The position numbers and the translations under genes were made by a program. From JBFXAN01 sp050184225 (lineage in GTDB: Bacteria; Chloroflexota; Dehalococcoidia; CAUJGQ01): a stretch of DNA of 18,859 bases. Within the stretch, counting starts at the first letter, position 1, and every line of letters starts with the position of its first letter. The stretch spans positions 1-18,859 of the forward strand of contig JBFXAN010000130.1 in NCBI GenBank assembly GCA_050184225.1, read 5' to 3'. This document shows, in pieces, positions 8,022-14,308 of the stretch. The notes beneath the pieces are model-generated. The model saw only the letters and a list, made by a program, of their open reading frames with translations, made no database searches and was not told the origin of the DNA.

Positions 8022-8087
8022 TGCTACCTCCTCATCGCCACACCAACTGATTCCCTCCCAGTGTGCGCAGCGTCGTTCACGAAGACG

Positions 8088-8101
8088 GCACAGGGCTGTG
8101 C
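8088..8101. promoter_or_regulatory. Inverted repeat GCACAG-GG-CTGTGC in the divergent promoter region
   Basis: Perfect 6-bp arms around a 2-base centre sit about 67 bases upstream of the RutA-like gene and 150 bases upstream of the amidase start. The size and symmetry fit a dimeric repressor site of the GntR or TetR sort, but no regulator gene is in the neighbourhood. This is a candidate only. Confidence 0.35.
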
Positions 8102-8202
8102 GATGAGGATGACAATCGCGTGATCGCACCGTCGCTCCCTCTGTCACCGGAACGTCGCGCCGGAATCACGCACCGGCAACATACCAGTGAAAGCCCTACA
8201 CT

Positions 8203-8233
8203 ACGCTCGCCTGCAGATGCAGGTGACGAGCGT
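8203..8233. promoter_or_regulatory. Interrupted 31-base palindrome just upstream of the amidase gene
   Basis: Outer arms ACGCTCG (8203-8209) and CGAGCGT (8227-8233) enclose inner arms CCTGCA (8210-8215) and TGCAGG (8218-8223), with a 2-base centre and a 3-base bulge (TGA) on one side. As DNA it could be an operator; as RNA it would be a 13-bp hairpin ending 19 bases before the amidase ATG, next to its ribosome site. If it is non-coding it also supports the amidase start at 8253 rather than further upstream. Confidence 0.45.
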
Positions 8234-8252
8234 TGATTCGCGGGAGGGCGCC

Positions 8253-9638
8253 ATGGTCGCGACCACGCAGGATATTGCCTATCTCACCGCCGTCGAGGCA
8301 GCACATCTCTTTCAAACACGCGAGCTTTCACCGGTCGAACTGACACGCGCCCAGCTCGAACGGATCGAACGGCTGCAACCGACAATCCGGGCGTATATCA
8401 CCGTTACCGACGAGATCGCGCTGCGCGAGGCGCGGACGGCGGAGGCGGCGCTGCTGCACGGTGAGGGCGGGCCACTGGTCGGCATCCCGATGGCGTACAA
8501 GGACATCTACATGACGGCGGGCGTGCTGACCACTGCCGGGTCCAAGATTCACGAGCACGATGTCCCCGAGATCACGGCGACGACGGTGCGGAAGTTGCAC
8601 GAGGCCGGCGTCGTGATGCTGGGCAAGCTGGCGACCCATGAATTTGCGCTGGGGATCACATCGGAGGACCACCCCTTCCCACCGGCGCGCAACCCCTGGA
8701 ACCTGGAGCGCATCCCCGGCGGCTCGTCGTCCGGGTCAGGTGCGGCGCTTGCGGCCGGTATTGCTGTCGGTACGCTCGGCACGGATACCGGCGGCTCGAT
8801 CCGGCACCCCGGTAGCAACTGCGGCATCGCCGCACTGAAGCCGACCTACGGGCGGTGCAGCCGCTACGGCGTTTACACGCTCTCCTGGTCGCTGGACCAC
8901 ACCGGCCCGATGGCACGGACGGTGGAGGATGTCGCGCTGATGCTGACGGCAATAGCGGGCTTTGACCCGCTCGACCCGGCTTCGGCACAGGTTCCGGATG
9001 AGGACTTCTCACGCCACCTCAACGCCGGTGTTCGCGGCCTCAAGGTGGGCGTGATGCGCTCCTATTACGAGCCGACGGCGAAACCGTATGTGACCGCGGC
9101 TGTCGACGAGGTGGTGCGCGTGCTTGCCGGTCTCGGCGCGGAGATCGCGGATGTCGAGATCCCGTCGATGGAGCTGGTCAAGGCATCCTCGGCGATCATG
9201 TTGACAGAGGCGTACAGCTACCACTCGCCCGACCTGCGTGAGACGCCGGAGAAGTACCCTTCGTGGCTGCGAAACCGCTTACTCACCGGCGGACTCTTCA
9301 GCGGCAGTGAGTACGTTCAGGCGCAGCGCGCCCGCCAAGCCGTCAAGGAAGACTTCGCGAAGGTGCTGCGGGAGGTCGATGTGATCGTCACGCCGACGCG
9401 GGGCGACGTGGCGATGACCTTCCCGGAGGCGTACGAGGATTATGGCCGGGGGCCGTCGTACACACCGATGTACAACATGACCGGTATGCCGGCAATTTCG
9501 ATTCCGTGCGGCTTCGCCGATGGGCTGCCGATCGGCCTCCAGATCGCCGGGCGGCCGTTCGACGAGGCGACGGTGCTGCGCGTGGCCCATGCCTACGAGC
9601 GCGCGACTGACTGGCACACGCGACACCCGGCGGTGTAA
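8253..9638 (+). CDS. Amidase-signature family hydrolase (GatA/AmiE-like)
   Basis: This 461-residue enzyme hydrolyses C-N amide bonds with a Ser-cisSer-Lys triad. The triad is Lys83 in MAYKDIYMTAG, Ser158 in the GGSSSGSGAALAAG loop, and nucleophile Ser182 in GTDTGGSIRHPGS, 24 residues after the cis-serine as in fatty acid amide hydrolase. The C-terminal motif MPAISIPCGFADGLPIGLQI is typical. I chose the ATG at 8253, which follows GGGAGGG at 5-6 bases. A frame extension to 8187 adds 22 residues that overlap a palindrome. No GatB or GatC partner is nearby, so this is more likely a catabolic amidase than the Glu-tRNA amidotransferase subunit, though GatA-like moonlighting cannot be excluded. It is divergent from the RutA-like gene and shares a 231-base promoter region with it. 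Confidence 0.93.
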   Translation: MVATTQDIAYLTAVEAAHLFQTRELSPVELTRAQLERIERLQPTIRAYITVTDEIALREARTAEAALLHGEGGPLVGIPMAYKDIYMTAGVLTTAGSKIHEHDVPEITATTVRKLHEAGVVMLGKLATHEFALGITSEDHPFPPARNPWNLERIPGGSSSGSGAALAAGIAVGTLGTDTGGSIRHPGSNCGIAALKPTYGRCSRYGVYTLSWSLDHTGPMARTVEDVALMLTAIAGFDPLDPASAQVPDEDFSRHLNAGVRGLKVGVMRSYYEPTAKPYVTAAVDEVVRVLAGLGAEIADVEIPSMELVKASSAIMLTEAYSYHSPDLRETPEKYPSWLRNRLLTGGLFSGSEYVQAQRARQAVKEDFAKVLREVDVIVTPTRGDVAMTFPEAYEDYGRGPSYTPMYNMTGMPAISIPCGFADGLPIGLQIAGRPFDEATVLRVAHAYERATDWHTRHPAV

Positions 9639-9659
9639 ATCGGGGCGGGCGGCGATCCG

Positions 9660-9692
9660 GGCGCGGCGCACTCACACTCAGTGCGCCGCGCC
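9660..9692. terminator. 13-bp hairpin between convergent amidase and thiolase genes
   Basis: GGCGCGGCGCACT (9660-9672) and AGTGCGCCGCGCC (9680-9692) pair perfectly around a 7-base loop. The element lies 21 bases after the amidase stop and 40 bases after the thiolase stop, so it can serve both strands. There is no T-tract on either side. Convergent position and perfect stem support a two-way transcription stop. Confidence 0.65.
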
Positions 9693-9732
9693 GGTTGATC
9701 GTGATAGGGCCGTCGCAACCGCGAAACGGCGG

Positions 9733-10941
9733 TTAGTCCGCGACCAGGACCAGTGTGCCGGTGGTCGAGAGGCTGCCGCCGGTGCCGTTGACGACACACG
9801 ACCGCGCCTTCGTCTGCTTGCCCTTGATGCCGTTGATGCCGTCCTCAGCCGTGCCCGAAAGCTGCCGGTACGCCTCGACGAGGAGCTGCATACCGTACAT
9901 GCCCGAATGATTGAAGGAGAGGCCGCCGCCGTTGGTGTTGATCGGCAGTCGGCCGCCCGGCGCGGCGTGACCATCCCGCCAGAGCGTGAAGCCTTCGCCG
10001 CGGGGGGCGAGGCCAAGCATCTCGGCGGTGATGCCGGCGGTGACGGTGAAGGAGTCGTAGATCATGGCCATCTCCATGTCTTCCGGCCCCATTCCCGCCA
10101 TCTTGTACGCTGCCGCCGAGGACGCCGCCGCCGAGGTGGCCGTGAAGTCGCCCATCTCGAGCATGTTCGAGTGGCTCATGTTCTCGCCGGCGCCGGCGAC
10201 CCACACGGGTTTCGTCTTCACACTGCTTGCGATCTCACGGTTCGTGATCAGCACGGCGCCGCCGTGATCGGTGACAAGGCAGCAGTGCAGCAGAGTGAGC
10301 GGCCACGAGATCAGTCGCGCCTTCTGCACGTCCTCAACCGTGATCGGACCGCCCTCCGGATGCGTCTCCTTCGAGAACATCACGGCGCGCGGGTTGAGCG
10401 TCGCCCACTGCCGCGTAACCACGGCGATGTTGGCGAAGTCCTCCGGCGTAGTGCCGTAGCGGTGGTTGTGCCGCGTCATCGCATGCGAGTAGTTCGACGG
10501 CGCGCCGGAGAAGCCGTACGCCATCGTGAACTGGTTGCCCGGCGACCAGGGATCGCCCGGTCCGCGGCCGCCACCGGTGCCGCGCCCCTTGTTCGCCCGC
10601 GCGGACCAGCCGGACTCACCGTGGCTGACCAGCGCTACATCGATGATGCCGGCATAGATCGCCGCGAGGGCGTGATGGACGTGCATCTCGAAGGAGCAGC
10701 CACCAACCGAGGTGGTGTCGATGTATTTGGGATGCAGGCCCAGATGCTCGGCCAGTTCCGACGACCAGTTCGCGGAAAAGATACCGTCGATCCGCGAGAT
10801 CGGGATGCCGGTCTGGTCGCTGACATTCTTGATCGCCTCAATATGCAGCTGGAGGGCGGTCTTCGGCGTCTTCGGATAGCCGATCTCGTTGGCTTCTGCC
10901 GCGCCGACGATCGCCGCCGCCTTTGATAATGGTGATGGCAT
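9733..10941 (-). CDS. Thiolase-fold protein (acetyl-CoA acetyltransferase / SCP-x type)
   Basis: This 402-residue protein has a thiolase fold, used for Claisen condensation or thiolytic or retro-aldol cleavage of acyl-CoA. The expected nucleophile is Cys82 in SVGGCSFEMHVHHALAAIYAG. The active-site histidine is probably His345 in NTNGGGLSFNHSGMYG; ordinary degradative thiolases have GHP at this place, so NHSG marks the SCP-x/lipid-transfer branch. A C-terminal cysteine, Cys382 in SCVVNGTGG, may be the second catalytic one. The gene follows the DUF35 gene on the same strand after 59 bases. Thiolase-like and DUF35 proteins commonly form obligate complexes (steroid side-chain aldolases, archaeal HMG-CoA synthase/thiolase), and that is the likeliest arrangement here. 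The ATG at 10941 has AAGGAG and AAGGT upstream. The acyl-CoA substrate cannot be told. Confidence 0.9.
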   Translation of the reverse strand: MPSPLSKAAAIVGAAEANEIGYPKTPKTALQLHIEAIKNVSDQTGIPISRIDGIFSANWSSELAEHLGLHPKYIDTTSVGGCSFEMHVHHALAAIYAGIIDVALVSHGESGWSARANKGRGTGGGRGPGDPWSPGNQFTMAYGFSGAPSNYSHAMTRHNHRYGTTPEDFANIAVVTRQWATLNPRAVMFSKETHPEGGPITVEDVQKARLISWPLTLLHCCLVTDHGGAVLITNREIASSVKTKPVWVAGAGENMSHSNMLEMGDFTATSAAASSAAAYKMAGMGPEDMEMAMIYDSFTVTAGITAEMLGLAPRGEGFTLWRDGHAAPGGRLPINTNGGGLSFNHSGMYGMQLLVEAYRQLSGTAEDGINGIKGKQTKARSCVVNGTGGSLSTTGTLVLVAD

Positions 10942-11000
10942 AGCCCGTTACCTTACTCCTTACTTCAATCCTCACCCGGACCCATGTCGGGTGCGACGCT

Positions 11001-11411
11001 CTAGACTACGCGCCAGAACGGGATATGCACGTCGTCGCTGGCCGGCTCAAATTCTACACGCACCTTGGCGCCGATCTTGATCTCTTCGGGCTTGGTCGGG
11101 TCGACGCCGCGCAGCACGGTCGCCATCCGGTCGCCCTCGTTCAGGTCGATATAGGCGGTGACGAACGGGGTTTCCCCGGCCCAGCCGCCGAACGCGCGGT
11201 GTTGGACGGCGAAGGTGTGGATGCGGCCCTCGCCGCTGCCCTCGATCCACTCGATCTCGCGCGCGTGGCAGTGCGGACAGATCAGCCGCGGATACCAGTG
11301 CACGTGATTGCAGTTGGTGCAGCGCGGCAACATCAGCTTGCCTTCCTTGGCCCCGTCCCAGAACGGCTGCGTGTGCGGGCTGGGATCAGGAATCGGCTTG
11401 TCGTAGGGCAT
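11001..11411 (-). CDS. Zn-ribbon/OB-fold protein, DUF35 family
   Basis: This 136-residue protein has the DUF35 layout: an N-terminal helix (HTQPFWDGAKEGKL, 13-26), a rubredoxin-like zinc ribbon and an OB-fold. Zinc ligands are Cys31 and Cys34 (CTNC) and Cys45 and Cys48 (CPHC). The OB-fold follows from about 57 (GEGRIHTFAVQHRAFG) to the C-terminus. In characterised systems DUF35 proteins bind a thiolase-like or aldolase partner and help channel acyl-CoA. The thiolase-like gene is next downstream in the same operon, which fits. The ATG at 11411 has AGAGGAG at about 9 bases. The protein is complete and has normal family length. Function beyond partner binding is not predicted. Confidence 0.93.
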   Translation of the reverse strand: MPYDKPIPDPSPHTQPFWDGAKEGKLMLPRCTNCNHVHWYPRLICPHCHAREIEWIEGSGEGRIHTFAVQHRAFGGWAGETPFVTAYIDLNEGDRMATVLRGVDPTKPEEIKIGAKVRVEFEPASDDVHIPFWRVV

Positions 11412-11436
11412 CGAGCAATCTCCTCTGACGCGATGC

Positions 11437-11455
11437 AGCGGCCGCTCTGGCCGCT
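11437..11455 (-). promoter_or_regulatory. Hairpin in the leader of the DUF35-thiolase operon
   Basis: AGCGGCC (11437-11443) and GGCCGCT (11449-11455) form a 7-bp stem with a 5-base loop, and flanking GATG and CATC could extend it imperfectly. It is 26-44 bases upstream of the DUF35 start codon, so it could affect translation or be an operator. Evidence is structural only. Confidence 0.25.
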
Positions 11456-11642
11456 CACATCAAGATTCACCAAGCTTAATGCGTGTTGTGGTCGCATGGT
11501 GCGGCGAGCGTGATGCTAGAGCTTTGGCTCGTGAGGGTCAACTTTGCGCGCGAAGCCGCGCAGCGCGCTCCTGATGGTGTACCGTCGGTGACTCGTTGAC
11601 TATGCCCGAGGGAACAGCGGTGCGGCGAAGTAATCGGCATCC

Positions 11643-11650
11643 TATAGATA
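11643..11650 (+). promoter_or_regulatory. Candidate -10 element for the 51-residue protein gene
   Basis: TATAGATA is the clearest A/T-rich -10-like word before the start at 11701 and would leave a leader of about 45-50 bases. No good -35 lies 17 bases upstream. GGAAC at 11611-11615 resembles an ECF-sigma -35 but lacks a matching -10 at the right distance. The rest of 11456-11700 shows no gene-like frame. Confidence 0.25.
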
Positions 11651-11700
11651 CAGCGGACGGGATACACCCGCCGAACTCATCAACCACTTGGAGGCCCACT

Positions 11701-11856
11701 ATGTTCTTCCCGTACTTCAACCTGACCAAGATCAACGTCGCCAACCTCAGCCAGAGCAACACCGCCGTTGGTCAGAACATCGCCGTCGGCTCGCTCGGCG
11801 TCAACCAGACCCTCGTCCAGGTCCAGTCCAACAGCGCCAACATCAACCAGGCCTAA
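11701..11856 (+). CDS. Small Asn/Gln-rich repeat protein, 51 residues, unknown
   Basis: I do not recognise a named family. The ATG at 11701 has a strong ribosome site (TTGGAGG, 7 bases upstream) and the frame ends at TAA 11856, followed 19 bases later by a perfect 16-bp terminator. This makes a free-standing one-gene transcript. The protein starts MFFPYFNLTK, an aromatic N-terminus, then becomes Asn/Gln/Ser/Val-rich with alternating polar and hydrophobic residues. QSN occurs at 18-20 (QSNTAVGQN) and 42-44 (QSNSANINQ), giving an imperfect repeat. The spacing S-x5-Q (SNTAVGQ) recalls curlin repeats, but the full curlin consensus is not met. It has no Cys, no acidic residues and no signal peptide of the usual type. 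A surface, fibre-forming or amyloid-like peptide is one guess. An upstream in-frame extension to 11596 lacks a ribosome site. Confidence 0.75.
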   Translation: MFFPYFNLTKINVANLSQSNTAVGQNIAVGSLGVNQTLVQVQSNSANINQA

Positions 11857-11875
11857 GCCCCCAGGCCTGTTCTCT

Positions 11876-11920
11876 AGCAGCCGGCGTACTCACCGCGAGT
11901 ACGCCGGCTGCTCTCTTTCT
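11876..11920 (+). terminator. Strong rho-independent terminator after the 51-residue protein gene
   Basis: AGCAGCCGGCGTACTC (11876-11891) and GAGTACGCCGGCTGCT (11897-11912) pair perfectly over 16 bp with a 5-base loop (ACCGC). The T-rich CTCTTTCT follows. It is the best terminator in the window. It also lies 47 bases beyond the stop of the convergent VOC gene and could stop that transcript too. Confidence 0.9.
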
Positions 11921-11966
11921 ATGACCGTCGGTCCGGCGTGCCGAGTCTCACGCCCAACGGCTCGCC

Positions 11967-12368
11967 TCAACTTCGCTCCTCCAACAGTTCGACGGTATTT
12001 CCCTCCGGGTCTTCCACCATCGCGATCCAGACGCCCGGCCGTGCCTCACGCAGCGGCACGACGAGGTTGGCGCCCTTCGCCTCAAGCTCTCCCACCACGC
12101 CCGGCAGGTCGTGGACCCGCACGGTGAAGTAGCGGATCCCCGCCCGGGACATGCGCCCCGGCTCGCCGGCGGGCGGCGCCTCGCCGTCGGGAAACTGCAT
12201 CAGCTTGATCAGGCTCTCGCCGGCGGCGATTCGATGCTGGGTCCGTCCGCCGGGAAAGGTGACTTCTCCGGCCTTGGGCCAGCCGAGCGTGTCGCAGTAA
12301 AACGCGAGCATCGGCTCGATATCCCGCACGAGGATGCCGAGGTCCACCGCTGTGCCGGTAATCTTCAT
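11967..12368 (-). CDS. VOC superfamily protein (glyoxalase/bleomycin resistance/dioxygenase fold)
   Basis: This 133-residue protein has the paired beta-alpha-beta-beta-beta layout of the vicinal oxygen chelate superfamily. The N-terminal module is ITGTAVDLGILVRDIEPMLA followed by FYCDTLGW. The C-terminal module runs from IRYFTVRVHDLPGVVGELEA to the typical DPEGNTVELLE. The usual first metal ligand (His in 'l.H..l.v.D') is replaced by Asp9 in this alignment by eye, and the final Glu is kept. I placed the start at ATG 12368, with AAGGAG 7 bases upstream, rather than 30 bases further out. It is divergent from the cupin gene, with a 157-base A/T-richer gap between. Members may be lyases, dioxygenases, epimerases or binding proteins; the reaction is not predicted. 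Confidence 0.9.
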   Translation of the reverse strand: MKITGTAVDLGILVRDIEPMLAFYCDTLGWPKAGEVTFPGGRTQHRIAAGESLIKLMQFPDGEAPPAGEPGRMSRAGIRYFTVRVHDLPGVVGELEAKGANLVVPLREARPGVWIAMVEDPEGNTVELLEERS

Positions 12369-12525
12369 CAGTTTGCTCCTTGCGAACGTGCTCAACACTG
12401 TACGGGATTATTTACCACAAAGACGCAGTAACGCCACGTATTGAGACCGCTCACAGGCGGCGCGCTTCATCTGTATCCGCCGCCGTGCATACTGGGACAG
12501 ATCACTCGATGGAGAAGGAACAGCC

Positions 12526-12885
12526 ATGCAGTACTTTCGCATCTACTCCGGGCCGGACGGCGAGACACATTTCGAGGATGTCGATGTGGCGCTCAACCCC
12601 GGCGGCGGGCAGTCAGAGTTGTCGGCGATGATGCCCGCGACCGGCATCATCTTCCGACGCAGCAGCGCCGATCAACACATCGACTGGCACCCGGCGCCAC
12701 GGCGGCAGTTCGTGATCACGCTGTCGGGCGAGGCGGAGGTCGAGGCCAGCGATGGCGAGGTGCGGCGGATCGGGCCGGGCACCGTGATGCTGGCCGAGGA
12801 TACGAGCGGCAAAGGCCACATCACCCGCGGCGTGGGAACCGCCGAACGGATCTCGCTCTTTGTACCGCTCGTTGATGCAGATTGA
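12526..12885 (+). CDS. Cupin-fold protein
   Basis: This 119-residue protein is a single-domain cupin. The first cupin motif is probably HIDWHPAPRRQFVITLSGEAEVE (51-73), in which His51 and His55 may bind metal and Gln61 stands where many cupins have Glu. The second motif is GPGTVMLAEDTSGKGH (83-98), with His98 as the likely last ligand. The ATG at 12526 has GAGAAGGA about 8 bases upstream. It is transcribed alone, ends at a 15-bp hairpin, and is divergent from the VOC protein. Small cupins of this sort include dioxygenases, isomerases and proteins of unknown role. Nothing in the context decides between them. Confidence 0.85.
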   Translation: MQYFRIYSGPDGETHFEDVDVALNPGGGQSELSAMMPATGIIFRRSSADQHIDWHPAPRRQFVITLSGEAEVEASDGEVRRIGPGTVMLAEDTSGKGHITRGVGTAERISLFVPLVDAD

Positions 12886-12893
12886 GGTTTAGC

Positions 12894-12932
12894 GCGATGT
12901 CCGGCCGCTTGACGAGCGCGGCCGGACATCGC
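12894..12932. terminator. 15-bp hairpin between convergent cupin and crotonase genes
   Basis: GCGATGTCCGGCCGC (12894-12908) and GCGGCCGGACATCGC (12918-12932) pair perfectly around a 9-base loop. It begins 8 bases after the cupin stop and 7 bases before the stop of the convergent enoyl-CoA hydratase gene, so it can serve both. No T-tract follows. Confidence 0.7.
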
Positions 12933-12939
12933 ACCTCGA

Positions 12940-13746
12940 TCACCCCTGGCGAACGGATGCCAGCGTCGGCGTCTGCTGCCGGTCGTCGGGGTTGTCCCAT
13001 CCTTTGAACTGGGGCGAACGCTTTTCGGCGAAGGCGCGGCGCGACTCCATCAAGTCGCTTTTGGCGCCGTGGTCGTGCAGCCGGGCGGCGAGTTGCTCCA
13101 GTTCAGGGGAGACGCGCGGCCGCATCGCCCGCATCATCGCGAGGGTGTTGACACGGGAAGCGGGTGGCAGCGTCAGCAGGTGCTCGGCCATCGCCCGCGC
13201 GGCCGGCAGCAACTCATCCTCGTCGACCAGGCGATTGATCCAGCCAAGCTCGTAGAGCCGTTCGGCGGTGAAGCGGAAAGCGAAGGCCATCTCCGTCGAA
13301 ACCGCCTGCGGCAGGCCGCCGATGAAACCGTGCTGATAGCCGCCCAGTAGCCAGCGCTTCGCCTCGGACATTTCGAAGATCGCGCCGCGCACGGCGACGC
13401 GGAGGTCGCAGCGCTCGGCCTGCTGGAAGCCGCCGCCCATCGCGTAGCCGTTGATCGCGGCGATCACCGGCTTGTCGAGCGTGCCCGCCTCGTACGGGTT
13501 GTCGAAGCGCAGCCCGCCGCCGCCGACGGTCTGACGCTCGACCGATTCCTTCATATCCTCGCCGGCACAAAAGGCGCGGCCGGTGCCGGTGAAGATCGCG
13601 ACTTCGAGGTCGCGACTGTCGCGGAACTCACGCCACGCCTCAGCCAGGGCGCCACGCAGTTCCGCGCCCAGCGCGTTCAGCCGTTCCGGCCGGTTCATGC
13701 GGATCACCATGATCCCGTCGCCGCGCTCGACTTCGACGATCGCCAT
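12940..13746 (-). CDS. Enoyl-CoA hydratase/isomerase (crotonase) family protein
   Basis: This 268-residue protein has the crotonase fold that acts on acyl-CoA thioesters. Landmarks are RMNRPERLNALGAEL (16-30), oxyanion-hole segment GRAFCAGEDMKE (56-67), and INGYAMGGGFQQAERCDLRVA (98-118). In classic hydratases the residue after GGGx is the catalytic Glu (Glu144 in the rat enzyme); here it is Gln108. The second catalytic Glu (Glu164 in rat) appears kept as Glu128 in MSEAKRW. The LGGYQHGFIGGLPQ part also departs from the usual LG..PG.GG.Q. The enzyme may be an isomerase, hydrolase or decarboxylase. The ATG at 13746 has GAGGGGG about 9 bases upstream. NIPSNAP is 83 bases upstream on the same strand, so the pair is probably one operon. 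Confidence 0.93.
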   Translation of the reverse strand: MAIVEVERGDGIMVIRMNRPERLNALGAELRGALAEAWREFRDSRDLEVAIFTGTGRAFCAGEDMKESVERQTVGGGGLRFDNPYEAGTLDKPVIAAINGYAMGGGFQQAERCDLRVAVRGAIFEMSEAKRWLLGGYQHGFIGGLPQAVSTEMAFAFRFTAERLYELGWINRLVDEDELLPAARAMAEHLLTLPPASRVNTLAMMRAMRPRVSPELEQLAARLHDHGAKSDLMESRRAFAEKRSPQFKGWDNPDDRQQTPTLASVRQG

Positions 13747-13829
13747 TGGGCGTTCCCCCTCGATCAGTTTCGTGCAGAATGCGCCACGTCCGGGCGACGC
13801 TCATGCCTCACCGAGCATAGCGTGTCCGC

Positions 13830-14156
13830 CTACTTCATCGGCGAATATCCGGTCGGACGCAGGATCTGGGCGGTCAGCCGCCGCACCAGCGGGCCGTTCT
13901 TCTCGGTCTCGGCAAAGGCCGCGATCCGCTCCTTGTCGGCGGCGAAGGCAGACCACTTCTGCTCGCGATCGGCGAGGCTGTCATAGGAGAGCATGTAGAT
14001 CAGCTGATCGGATGAGCCGCCCAACTCGTTCGTCCAGAAGCCGACGACGCCAATGCCGTACTTCTCGAAGTAGCCGAGCGTGATCTCGGCGAAGCGCCGG
14101 TTGAGGTCGGCCATTCGGCCGGGCATGGTCGTGTAGGTGCGCAGTTCGTAGATCAC
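13830..14156 (-). CDS. NIPSNAP family protein
   Basis: This 108-residue protein has the NIPSNAP dimeric alpha-beta barrel fold. The N-terminus IYELRTYTTMPGRMADLNRRF (2-22) and the later IYMLSYDSLADREQKWSAFAAD (53-74) are the standard family blocks. The start is GTG at 14156, with AGGAGGG about 10 bases upstream. Bacterial NIPSNAP genes often lie beside catabolic genes, but no reaction is established for the family. It heads a probable two-gene operon with the crotonase-family protein. The terminal MK codons are followed by TAG at 13830. The function is not predicted. Confidence 0.9.
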   Translation of the reverse strand: MIYELRTYTTMPGRMADLNRRFAEITLGYFEKYGIGVVGFWTNELGGSSDQLIYMLSYDSLADREQKWSAFAADKERIAAFAETEKNGPLVRRLTAQILRPTGYSPMK

Positions 14157-14207
14157 GGGGCAAATTCCCTCCTGTCGAGTGTGCGGTCATTCCAGGCAAC
14201 GACCGCC

Positions 14208-14226
14208 GTACCGGCAAGTACGGTAC
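14208..14226 (-). terminator. Short inverted repeat downstream of the low-complexity membrane protein gene
   Basis: GTACCG (14208-14213) and CGGTAC (14221-14226) flank a 7-base loop, about 83 bases past the stop at 14309. No T-tract is present. It could end the three-gene regulator operon or be chance. Confidence 0.2.
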
Positions 14227-14308
14227 ACCACCTGCCGCGCAAATGCGTCGCGGGTGCAATTCGCGACCAGCGGTCCACGCATATCGTACGCCGGGCCAAT
14301 CGACACGC

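Noticed and set aside
6846..8123. Plus-strand open frame of 425 codons opposite the RutA-like gene
   Set aside because: It is an antisense shadow; the minus-strand protein has full-length homology features and an excellent ribosome site.
8187..8252. N-terminal extension of the amidase
   Set aside because: It lies over a palindrome and lacks a ribosome site, whereas the ATG at 8253 has GGGAGGG at the right distance.
9520..10926. Plus-strand open frame of 468 codons running from the amidase through the thiolase
   Set aside because: It overlaps two well-supported genes, and its product is low in hydrophobic cores and high in Arg, as expected for antisense high-G+C DNA.
11476..11762. Two minus-strand frames before the 51-residue gene
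   Set aside because: They lack ribosome sites and coding bias and overlap the probable promoter region.
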